Positions 7,363 through 15,600 of a DNA stretch of 64,000 nucleotides are shown here, piece after piece. The notes under the pieces were generated by a model that saw only the letters and a program-made list of their open reading frames with translations, did not search any database and was not told where the DNA came from. Numbering within the stretch: position 1 is the stretch's first letter; each line of letters starts with the position of its first letter. The stretch lies in NCBI RefSeq assembly GCF_019175365.1, contig NZ_CP059572.1, positions 3,472,001-3,536,000 of the forward strand, given 5' to 3'. This stretch comes from Actinomadura graeca (lineage in GTDB: Bacteria; Actinomycetota; Actinomycetes; Streptosporangiales; Streptosporangiaceae). A program made the translations under genes and the position numbers.

Positions 7363-8661
7363 TCACCAGGCGCCTCCGGACGGGTCGTAGCCGTGCTCGG
7401 CGAGCTCGGCGGCGCAGACGATCGGCGCGGCGGGCACGGCGTGCCCCTCCGGGCCGAGCGCGAACACCTCCGACGACAGCACCCGGCCGTCCACGCCGGT
7501 GACCTCCCGGATGCTCGCGACGTAGCGGCGCAGGCGCCCGCCGGAGGTGTACTCGTTGCGCTTCTCGATGAACACGACGAAGTCGATGGCGCCCGCGATC
7601 AGCATGTGCGTGGCCTCGACCGGCAGCCGCTCCTCCGACTGGATCGCGTAGGTGGCGACGCGGTTGAAGACCTCGACGGAGGAGTTGGCGTGGATCGTCG
7701 ACAGGGAGCCGTCGTTGCCCTGGGTCATCGCGTTGAGCATCGTGACGATCTCGTCGCCGAGCACCTCGCCGACGATCACCCGGGACGGGTTCATGCGCAG
7801 CGACCGGCGCACCAGCTCCGCCATCGAGATGGCGCCCTGCCCCTCGGAGTTCGGGAGCCGCTGCTCGAACGCCACGCAGTTGGGGTGCAGCTCGGGGAAG
7901 GCGTCCAGGCCGAGCTCCAGCGCCCGCTCGACGGTGATGAGCCGCTCGTGCGGCGGGATCTCGTTGGCGACGGCGCGCAGCAGCGTCGTCTTCCCCGCGT
8001 TCGTCGCGCCCGCGATCATGATGTTCTTGCGGGCGTTGACGGCGGCGCGGAAGAACCGGCCGACCTCCGGGGTGAACGTGCCGTTGCCGACCAGGTCGGC
8101 GAGGAACACCTTGCCGAGGCGCGCCCGGCGGATCGACAGCGCGGGGCGGACCGTCACGTCCATGACGGCCGACAGCCGCGACCCGTCCGGCAGCCGCAGG
8201 TCGAGCTGCGGGTTCGCGGTGTCGAACGGACGTGAGGACAGCCCGCTGTAGGCGGCGAGGATCTGGATCAGCTCGACCAGCTCCTCGTCGCTCTCGGCGA
8301 CGGGCTCGCCCATGACCTCGCGCCCGTCGGCGTAGCCGATGAACACCCGGTCGCAGCCGTTGACGTCGATGTTCTCGATCTCGGGGTCCTCCAGCAGCGG
8401 CTGGAGGCGGCCGACGCCGAACAGGGCCGCGTGCACGCCCGCCGCGAGCGCCTCTTCCTCCTCGGCGTTCGGCGGGCGGCGCCCGGAGGTGATCTCCCCG
8501 CGGGCGAACTCCTCCAGCACCTGGCCGATGAGCGCGCGGGCGAACTGCCGCTCGTCCTCGCCGGTCATCGGCGGCAGGCCGTGCGCGGCGTCCAGGCGGC
8601 GCTGCTGCGCCAGCCGGTCGCCGACCTCCTGGCGGAGCCGCTTGACGAGACCGTGGTCCAC
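7363..8661 (-). CDS. tadA: TadA/CpaF secretion ATPase
   Basis: This 432-residue hexameric ATPase of the secretion superfamily powers Flp pilus extension. Motifs seen are a Walker A (GATNAGKTT, about 218-226), an Asp-box-like region ('LITVERALELGLDAFPE'), a Walker B ('PSRVIVGEVLGDEIVTML') and a His box ('NDGSLSTIHANSSVEVFNR'). The N-terminal helical region and 'DPEIENIDVNGCDRVFI' match CpaF. The GTG start at 8661 lies directly after the TAG of the cpaE-like gene. All catalytic motifs are intact, so the motor should be active. Confidence 0.93.
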   Translation of the reverse strand: MDHGLVKRLRQEVGDRLAQQRRLDAAHGLPPMTGEDERQFARALIGQVLEEFARGEITSGRRPPNAEEEEALAAGVHAALFGVGRLQPLLEDPEIENIDVNGCDRVFIGYADGREVMGEPVAESDEELVELIQILAAYSGLSSRPFDTANPQLDLRLPDGSRLSAVMDVTVRPALSIRRARLGKVFLADLVGNGTFTPEVGRFFRAAVNARKNIMIAGATNAGKTTLLRAVANEIPPHERLITVERALELGLDAFPELHPNCVAFEQRLPNSEGQGAISMAELVRRSLRMNPSRVIVGEVLGDEIVTMLNAMTQGNDGSLSTIHANSSVEVFNRVATYAIQSEERLPVEATHMLIAGAIDFVVFIEKRNEYTSGGRLRRYVASIREVTGVDGRVLSSEVFALGPEGHAVPAAPIVCAAELAEHGYDPSGGAW

Positions 8662-9684
8662 CTACCGCTCCCCCTTCTCGTGCCGCCCGCCGGCCGGGAC
8701 CTGCCCGCCCGCCGACGTCTGCCCGCCGGGTGCCTGCGCGCCCGGGACCTGCCCGCCGGGTTCCTGCCCGCCCGCGACGGCCTGGCCGGTGGACGGCGGA
8801 CGCGCCCGCGGGCCGGTGTCGGACGGACGTCCCGGGGCGGCGCCGTACGCGGCGGCGGGCGCGGGCCGGAGCCGTCCGGCCAGGTCGGCGGCGACCTCGC
8901 GGGCGGAGCGGATCAGCAGCGAGCGGTCCAGCCGCCCGCCCCAGCTCCCCGACAGCAGCTCGGCGCCCTTCGGGTCGAGCGCCAGCCCGCCGAGGACGGT
9001 GACCTGCGCGGGCGGCGGCCCGGCGGGCTCGACGGCGTCGGGCGCCCGGCCGCGGTGCACCGCGCCCGCGACGATCCGGTCGACCTCGGCGATCGAGCCG
9101 CGGAAGTCGCGCGGGTCGGCCAGGACGAGCACGCCGACCGGCGGCCCGCCGCGCAGCTCCGCGGTCAGCGCGGCGACGCGTTCGCGCAGGTGCGCGACCT
9201 GCTCCAGGGTGGCGCGCGTCAGCAGGACGACCTGGTCGGCCTCGCGCAGCAGATCGGTCAGCGGCGTGTCCGCGCCGAGCCGCCCGCAGTCGGCGATCAC
9301 GTCGACGGGGGCGAGCCCGGCGAACGCGCGGCCGAGCGGCCCCCACAGCCACGTCATGGCCTGCGCCTGCTCGGCGTTGGTGATCCCGACGAGGACGTCC
9401 AGCCCGCCGACGAGGCGCTGGCAGTGCTCGGCGACCTGCTCGGGCCGCAGCCCGCGGCGGGCGGTCGCGGCGAGGCTGAGCAGCCCGCGGGACGGGTTGA
9501 GCATCCCGCCGTCCCGGTCGCCGTCGCCGGACGGCGCCGCGGCGGGCAGCCGGTACACCAGGTCACCGCCCGCCTGGTCGCACTCGGCGACCAGCACGGG
9601 ACGCGGCCACACGGCGCCGAGGGCCACGGCGGCGGTCGTGACGCCCGGTGCCCCCTTGTCGGCCGCGAGCGCGATGAGAGCCAC
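8662..9684 (-). CDS. CpaE/MinD-like ATPase-fold protein of the Tad locus
   Basis: This 340-residue protein begins 'MALIALAADKGAPGVTTAA', the deviant Walker A region of MinD/CpaE-type proteins. The usual second Lys before Thr is Val (KGAPGVTT), a form I recall from other actinobacterial Tad loci. The region 'VLVAECDQAGGDLVYRLP' and a later 'PVDVIADCGRLG' fit the Walker A' and B strands. The last ~55 residues are a low-complexity tail of repeated G-Q-x-P-G/A motifs, probably disordered. In other Tad systems CpaE places the assembly machine at the cell pole. Whether this version binds ATP is uncertain given the P-loop change. Confidence 0.78.
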   Translation of the reverse strand: MALIALAADKGAPGVTTAAVALGAVWPRPVLVAECDQAGGDLVYRLPAAAPSGDGDRDGGMLNPSRGLLSLAATARRGLRPEQVAEHCQRLVGGLDVLVGITNAEQAQAMTWLWGPLGRAFAGLAPVDVIADCGRLGADTPLTDLLREADQVVLLTRATLEQVAHLRERVAALTAELRGGPPVGVLVLADPRDFRGSIAEVDRIVAGAVHRGRAPDAVEPAGPPPAQVTVLGGLALDPKGAELLSGSWGGRLDRSLLIRSAREVAADLAGRLRPAPAAAYGAAPGRPSDTGPRARPPSTGQAVAGGQEPGGQVPGAQAPGGQTSAGGQVPAGGRHEKGER

Positions 9685-9686
9685 GG

Positions 9687-10538
9687 TCAGTTCCCGCCCG
9701 TCCCGGGGTTCTGGGGGCCTCCCGTGGCCGGGTCCTGCGTTCCGGGTGTCTGCGGCGGCGGGCTCTCCCCGGTGGCGGGCGGCGTCTGGCCACCGGGTCT
9801 GCCCTGCGCGCCGGGTGCGGGGGCGGCGGCCCTGGTCCCGTCCGGGACGAGGGCGAGCGCGACGGACCCGGCGGAGGCGGCCTGGGTGAGCAGCGGCGCG
9901 TCCGCCGGGAGCACGGCCACGTCCACGGTCGTCTGGTCGGAGCGCAGCCGCCCGCCGCCGCGTCCCATGCCGATCACGATGGCGTCCGCGGACAGCACGG
10001 TCCCGGCGCGGGGGCCGCCGCCCGTCCCGCCGCCGACCGCGTACAGCGTCACCCGCTTGCCGACGTCGACGCCGTCGGCGGGGAGCTGCCCGGGCTTGAG
10101 CGCGAGCCCGACGACGAGCCGTCCCTTGGCGGCGTCGTCGGCCCGGCTGATCATGGAGTTCGTCAGCAGCGCGCCCTTCACCAGCGGGACGGCCGCGTAG
10201 AACCTGCCGACGTTCTGGCGTTCCGTCCAGTTGATGTACTGGATGCCGGTGTCGCCGACCTGCACCTCTTCGAGGGCGGAGGCCGGGATGCGCTGCCCGG
10301 CGGCGACCGGCTGCGCGATCCGGATCGCCGACACCCGCTGGCCGCTGGCCATCACGAGATAGGCGCTGGCGAGCGCGCCGCCGAGGATGAGCAGCACCGC
10401 GAGCGCGGCGAGGGCGGGCTTGCGCTCGCGCGGGGACGTGGGAAGCCGCTGCCCGCCCGAGGTGCCGAGCCCGGAGCGGCCGAGCCCCGCCGTGCCGCCG
10501 GACGAGCCCGCCGAGACCGTCGACTGGTTGGACTTCAT
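9687..10538 (-). CDS. CpaB/RcpC-like SAF-domain protein of the Tad locus
   Basis: This 283-residue protein has a Ser/Gly-rich cytoplasmic N-terminus of about 40 residues and one membrane helix ('ALAALAVLLILGGALASAYLV'). A SAF domain follows ('IAQPVAAGQRIPASALEEVQ'), then a beta-rich RcpC/CpaB domain ('GLALKPGQLPADGVDVGKRV'). The Pro/Gly/Thr-rich C-terminal tail consists of about 45 residues. It is the first gene of the Tad operon. A purine-rich GGGAGGGAG lies about 13 bases before the ATG at 10538. In Gram-negative Tad systems CpaB contacts the outer-membrane channel; here it probably acts in the cell envelope outside the membrane. Confidence 0.82.
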   Translation of the reverse strand: MKSNQSTVSAGSSGGTAGLGRSGLGTSGGQRLPTSPRERKPALAALAVLLILGGALASAYLVMASGQRVSAIRIAQPVAAGQRIPASALEEVQVGDTGIQYINWTERQNVGRFYAAVPLVKGALLTNSMISRADDAAKGRLVVGLALKPGQLPADGVDVGKRVTLYAVGGGTGGGPRAGTVLSADAIVIGMGRGGGRLRSDQTTVDVAVLPADAPLLTQAASAGSVALALVPDGTRAAAPAPGAQGRPGGQTPPATGESPPPQTPGTQDPATGGPQNPGTGGN

Positions 10539-10727
10539 GCGCTCGCCACGAGCTCCCTCCCGCCCCGGGCGGACCTCGCGCCGCGAGGGTTCCGCATCAC
10601 CGAGCGATCCATGCTTGCGGGACGGACGACGTCACGTCAATGGATTCGGTGAGGTGAAGCGGTCCCGTGACGCGCACCGGCGGGGTGACCTGGGACGCCG
10701 CCGGTCACTTCGCTACTTACCACCAGT

Positions 10728-10735
10728 CACATGTG
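10728..10735. promoter_or_regulatory. Palindrome CACATGTG in the AT-richer stretch upstream of the Tad operon
   Basis: The 227 bases between cpaB and the tetR gene end in an unusually AT-rich patch (about 10710-10790) for this genome. It contains CACATGTG inside AGTCACATGTGTCACT. It could be a regulator site for the Tad operon, but no factor can be named and no clear -35/-10 pair was found. Confidence 0.25.
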
Positions 10736-10765
10736 TCACTAACCACATTTACGATCAACCTCACA

Positions 10766-11485
10766 TCACTCATCAATTGCGAACTTCAGCCCGACGAGAC
10801 GTCCGAGAAGCATGATCGTGTGATCGAAGTAGGCGGCGCGGGCGTCGATCACGTTGTCGAATTGCCCGAACAATTCGAAGCTGACCGTCCCGTAGAGACC
10901 GGCCCACGCCGTCAGCGCGCGCGCCACCACCTCGTCCGGGACGTTCATCCGGACGGCGACCCGCGCGCGCGCCAAATCCCCGGTCAGTTCATCGATCGAT
11001 CCCGGCGGGGCGCCTACCGGCTCCAGCGCCCCGGCCTCGTGGGCCTCGGTCACAAGGCGCGCCAGCACGGCCGCGTCGCGGAGGGCGGCGGGCACGGTGT
11101 CCTGGGGCGCCACGTAGCCGGGCACGGGTGACCCGTGCAGGAGCGCGTACTCGTGCGGATGCGCCACCGCCCACTCCCGGATGGCCCGTCCCACCGCGAG
11201 CCACCGCTCAGGGAACCCGCCGCCCCGCGCGACCGCCCGCGCGTCCGCGCGTTCGACGGCCTCGCCGACGGCGTTGTAGCCGTCGATGATCAGGGCGGTC
11301 AGCAGGTCGTCCCGGCTGGGGAAGTAGCGGTAGATCGCCGAGGAGACCATCCCCATCTCGCGGGCGACCGCGCGCAGCGACAGCCCCGCCGCGCCCTGCG
11401 TCGCCAGCTGCCGCCGGGCGATCTCGGTGATCTCCCGGACCAGTTCCGCCCTGACCCGTTCACGTGCCGTCCGGCCTGCGCTCAT
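10766..11485 (-). CDS. TetR-family transcriptional repressor
   Basis: This 239-residue regulator has an N-terminal TetR HTH: 'IAQ'-type helix 'TEIARRQLATQGAAGLSLRA', recognition region 'VAREMGMVSSAIYRYFPSRD', then an all-helical ligand domain of the C13/WHG type ('WLAVGRAIREWAVAHPHEYA', 'LTAWAGLYGTVSFELFGQF'). I prefer ATG 11485 over the GTG at 11494. It is divergent from the epimerase gene. Two perfect palindromes in the 125-bp intergenic region are the obvious operators, so it very likely represses itself and the epimerase. The inducer is unknown. Confidence 0.88.
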   Translation of the reverse strand: MSAGRTARERVRAELVREITEIARRQLATQGAAGLSLRAVAREMGMVSSAIYRYFPSRDDLLTALIIDGYNAVGEAVERADARAVARGGGFPERWLAVGRAIREWAVAHPHEYALLHGSPVPGYVAPQDTVPAALRDAAVLARLVTEAHEAGALEPVGAPPGSIDELTGDLARARVAVRMNVPDEVVARALTAWAGLYGTVSFELFGQFDNVIDARAAYFDHTIMLLGRLVGLKFAIDE

Positions 11486-11519
11486 GCCGATCACGCTAGC
11501 AGAGCGGCGCCCCGAGGCG

Positions 11520-11532
11520 AGAGCACTGCTCT
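11520..11532. promoter_or_regulatory. TetR operator copy 1 (AGAGCACTGCTCT)
   Basis: A perfect 13-bp palindrome with arms AGAGCA/TGCTCT around a central C lies in the tetR-epimerase intergenic region. It directly precedes TTGACG (11532-11537), a possible -35 element for the epimerase promoter. The same core recurs 35 bp downstream, centre to centre. Confidence 0.75.
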
Positions 11533-11553
11533 TGACGAACGGCGCTCCTATCA

Positions 11554-11568
11554 GAGAGCATTGCTCTC
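11554..11568. promoter_or_regulatory. TetR operator copy 2 (GAGAGCATTGCTCTC)
   Basis: A perfect 15-bp palindrome with the same AGAGCA/TGCTCT core as copy 1 lies 43 bases before the epimerase start, in the expected promoter position. The two matching sites support a local autoregulated TetR switch. Confidence 0.75.
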
Positions 11569-11610
11569 GTTGCGGAGCACCGCGCTGCGCAAGGACGAGA
11601 GGAGCCCGCC

Positions 11611-12528
11611 ATGGGCATGCACGTGATCGTCGGCGCAGGGCAGGTCGGCGGGCAGCTGGCCGAGCGCCTCACCGCACGCGGCCACGACGTGGTCGTCGTG
11701 TCCCGGTCCGGGACGGGGCCGGAGGGAACGGAGCAGGTCGCCGCCGATGTCGGCGACCGGGCGCGGCTGACCGCGATCGCCGAGGGCGCCGACGCCCTCT
11801 ACAACTGCGTCAACCCGCAGATGCACCGCTGGGCGCAGGACTGGCCGCCGATGGCGGCCTCCTTCCTCGGCGCGGCCGAGGAGACCGGCGCCGTCCTGGT
11901 GACGCTGGGATGCCTCTACGGGTACGGGCCGGTCGACGGCCCCATGACCGAGGACCTGCCCCTGGCGGCGACCGGCGTCAAGGGGCGCGTCCGGGCGAAG
12001 ATGTGGCGGGACGCGCTCGCCGCGCATCGGGAGGGCCGCGTGCGGGCCACCGAGCTGCGCGCCTCCGACTACTACGGCCCCCGCAGCTCCGACCAGGCGT
12101 ACCTGGGCGACGTGCGGTTCGTGCGGCCGCTGCTCGCGGGCAAGCGCATCACGTTCCTCAGCGACCCGTCCATCCCGCACGCCTGGACCTACCTCCCGGA
12201 CGTCGCCGAGGCCCTCGCCATCGCCGGGACCGACGAGCGCGCATGGGGCCGCGCCTGGCACATCCCCACCGGACCCGCCGTCCCGGCCCAGGAGGTGGCC
12301 GAGCGGCTGTGCGCGCTCGCGGACGCGCCCGCCCCGCGCATCCGCCGCCTCCCGCGCCCCCTGTTCACCGCCCTCGGGACGTACTCGCCGCTGTTCCGGG
12401 AGCTTCGCGAGACGCGCTACCAGTTCGACAAGCCGTACGTCGTCGACTCGTCGGCCTTCGAGACGACGTTCGGCATGGCCCCGACACCACTGGACGAGGC
12501 GCTGAAGTCGATCGTCGCCGCGACGTGA
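11611..12528 (+). CDS. NAD(P)-dependent epimerase/dehydratase-like protein
   Basis: This 305-residue Rossmann protein of the extended/atypical SDR type has the nucleotide-binding motif 'VIVGAGQVGGQLAERL' at 5-20 and a second strand 'HDVVVVSRSG'. A 'CLYGYG' segment stands where SDRs place the YxxxK Tyr. 'YYGPRSSDQ' and the C-terminal 'YLPDVAEALAIAG' are typical of NmrA/epimerase-like members. AGGAG lies 8 bases before the ATG. It is divergent from tetR and probably controlled by the twin palindromes. The substrate is unknown; many such TetR-linked SDRs act on small electrophiles or drugs, but that is inference. Confidence 0.8.
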   Translation: MGMHVIVGAGQVGGQLAERLTARGHDVVVVSRSGTGPEGTEQVAADVGDRARLTAIAEGADALYNCVNPQMHRWAQDWPPMAASFLGAAEETGAVLVTLGCLYGYGPVDGPMTEDLPLAATGVKGRVRAKMWRDALAAHREGRVRATELRASDYYGPRSSDQAYLGDVRFVRPLLAGKRITFLSDPSIPHAWTYLPDVAEALAIAGTDERAWGRAWHIPTGPAVPAQEVAERLCALADAPAPRIRRLPRPLFTALGTYSPLFRELRETRYQFDKPYVVDSSAFETTFGMAPTPLDEALKSIVAAT

Positions 12529-12653
12529 AAACGGCCCCGCCCGCGCCATTCGCCCGGGACGGCGGCCCCGGGTAATTAAGCTGGCACGGTCGGCTGCGCC
12601 ACCCACGGCGGCGCCGGCGCAGAGGGGCGCGCAGGCGCACGAGGAGGGCACGG

Positions 12654-15600
12654 ATGCGGATCTCGTTCACGGCGCTGACCGGTGGCGGGCCGCGCGACGT
12701 CGTCGTCACCGTGGACTCCGAGGCCACCGTCGACGGGATCGCGAGGTCGCTGTCCGCCGCGCTGGACGGACACGCACCGCTCGCCACGGCGCCGCCCCTG
12801 CCGCCCCGCTTCGCCAAGGCCGCCTCCGCCGGGCACCCGGCGCCCGCCCCGGCCGCCGCGGGCCCGCGCATGGCCCTGTGGGTGGACGGCCGGATGCTCG
12901 ACCCGCAGGCCCTCGCCGTCAAGGAACTGCGGGACGGCGCGATCGTCGCGGTCGAGCGCCGCGGCGCCGCCGCGACCGTCCGCGCGGAGCCGACGGGGCT
13001 GGTGGAGGTGCGCGTCGTCGGCGGTCCCGCCGCCGGGTCGGTGCACCGGCTGGGGCTCGGCGTCAGCACGATCGGCTTCGGCGACGACGTGGACGTCCGC
13101 CTGGACGACCCCGGCGTCCCCGCCCGGTCGCTGCGGATCACCGTCGGGGTGGAGGGCGTCCAGGTCGAGGCGTCCGCGATGACGCGCGCCGCCCTCGACG
13201 GCGAGCCGCTGACCGCACCGGCGGACTGGCCGCCTGGAGGGATGCTCACCGTCGGCTCCAGCGTCCTCACTCTCGCCCCGAGCGCCGCGCCCGACACCCA
13301 CCTGGAACCGCTCCCCGAGGGCGGCCTGGCGTTCAACCGCCCGCCCCGGCTGAACCCCGGGCACCACGTCCGGCGGCTGGAGGTCCCGAAGCGCCCCGAA
13401 CGCAACCCGCGCGAGCGGCTCCGGCTGTTCGGCGCGATCCTGTTCTCGGTGTTCGGGCTCGTCATGGCGTTCGCGATGGGCCAGTGGTGGTGGGCGCTGT
13501 TCGCGCTGGCCTGGCCGGTCATGACCGTCGGCGAATGGATCGGCGACCGGCTGCACGGGCGCAAGTCGTACAAGAAGGCGCTCAAGGAGTACCACCGCAA
13601 GTCCGGCGAGTTCGACGGCGAACTGGACCGGCTGCGGCGCGAGGACCAGGCCGAGCGCCGCGCCCTGTACCCCGACCCGGCCGAGGTGCTGCTCACCGCC
13701 ACCGGCCCGCGGCGGCGGCTGTGGGAACGGCGCCGCGACGACCCCGACGCGCTCCACCTGCGCCTCGGCCTCGCCGACCTGCCCGCCCGCATCGAGCTGT
13801 CCGAGGACGTCCCCGTCCCCGCGGCGCGGCAGGTGCCGGTCGCGCTGCCGCTGGCCGAACTGGGCGTCCTCGGCCTGACCGGCCCGCGCCGCACCTCCCG
13901 CGCCCTGGCCCGCTGGCTCGTCGCGCAGGCCGCCGCCCTGCACAGCCCCCGCGACCTCGCCGTCGTCGTGCTGTCCGCCGACCAGGAGTCCGGCGAGGAA
14001 TGGAACTGGGTGCGCTGGCTGCCGCACTGCGCGCCCCGCGAGGGCGAGGACTGCGTGGCCCTCGTCGGCACCGACCCCGACTCCATCGCGCACCGCGTCA
14101 CCGAGCTGACGATCCGCGTGACCGAGCGGCGCCGCGCCGCGCAGACCCAGTCCCAGTTCCTCGGCCAGGGCAAACCCGCCGACCACGTCCCCTACAACAT
14201 CCTGATCGTGCTCGACGGCGCGCGCACGCTGCGCCGCGTCCCCGGCATGCCCATGCTGCTCTCACGCGGCGCCGAATACGGCCTCTACGCCATCTGCGTC
14301 GACGACGAGGAACGCCTCCTGCCCGAGGAGTGCACCGCGGTCGCCGCCTGGGACCCCGACTACTCCGGGTACGTCCGCCTCCGCGGCCAGGGGCTGGACG
14401 TCCTCGGGCCGGTCCTCGCCGACCAGGTCTCCCCGTCCTGGACCGACCGGGTGGCGCGCGCGCTGGCGCCCGTCCGGGACGTCTCCCGCGAGGACGCCGC
14501 GGAGTCGATCCCCGCGCAGGTCCGCCTCCTCGACCTGCTCGACATGCCCGAACCCACCGCCGAGCACATCCTCCGCTCCTGGACGCGCACGAACGGCCGG
14601 GCCACCCGCGTGCCGATCGGGCTGGGCACGGGCAGCCGCCCAGGCAGGTCCCAGCAGCACTACCAGATCGACCTGCGCGCGGACGGCCCCCATGGGCTCA
14701 TCGCGGGGACCACCGGCGCGGGCAAGTCCGAACTGCTGCAGACCCTCATCGCGTCCCTCGCCGTGGCGAACCGCCCCGACGAGATGACGTTCGTCCTCAT
14801 CGACTACAAGGGCGGCGCCGCGTTCAAGGACTGCGCCCGCCTCCCCCACGTCGTCGGCATGGTCACCGACCTCGACGGCCACGCCACGGAACGCGCGCTG
14901 GAATCGCTGGCCGCCGAGCTGCGCCGCCGCGAGGAGGTCCTCCTCCATCACGGCGCCAAGGACATCGACGACTACAGGGACCTGCAAAGACCCGGCGACC
15001 CGCGGCCCGGCCTGCCCGCGATGCCGCGGCTCGTCCTCGTCATCGACGAGTTCGCCGCGATGGTCACCGACCTGCCCGACTTCCTCACCGGCCTCGTCGA
15101 CATCGGGCGCCGGGGCCGCTCCCTGGGCGTCCACCTGATCCTGGCGACGCAGCGCCCCGCCGGGGTCGTCACCGCCGACATCCGCGCCAACACCAACCTG
15201 CGCATCGCCCTGCGCGTCACCGACCCCGACGAGTCCACCGACGTCCTGGACGCCCCCGACGCCGCGCAGATCTCCAAGTCCACCCCTGGACGCTGCTACG
15301 TCCGCTCTGGCGTGTCGTCCCTGCACGCCGTGCAGTCCGCGCGGATCGGGGGCCGCCGCCCCGGCGCCACCGACCGCCGCACCACCGTCCTGCCGCTGCC
15401 CTGGCAGCACCTCGGACGGCCCGTCCCCGGCCCCCGCGAAGCCGCCGACGACCAGGTCACCGACCTCGCCGTCCTCGTCCAGGCCGTCGACGAGGCCGCC
15501 CGCCGCGCGGGCATCGCCCGGCAGCCGTCCCCCTGGCTGAACCCGCTGCCCGAGCAGGTGCGCCTGGCCCCCCGCGCCGCCGCCGGCGGCTCCGTCGTCG

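Noticed and set aside
12576..14186. Long minus-strand open frames opposite the EssC-like gene
   Set aside because: Low-complexity Gly/Arg/Ala translations without motifs, explained by high GC at third codon positions of the real gene.
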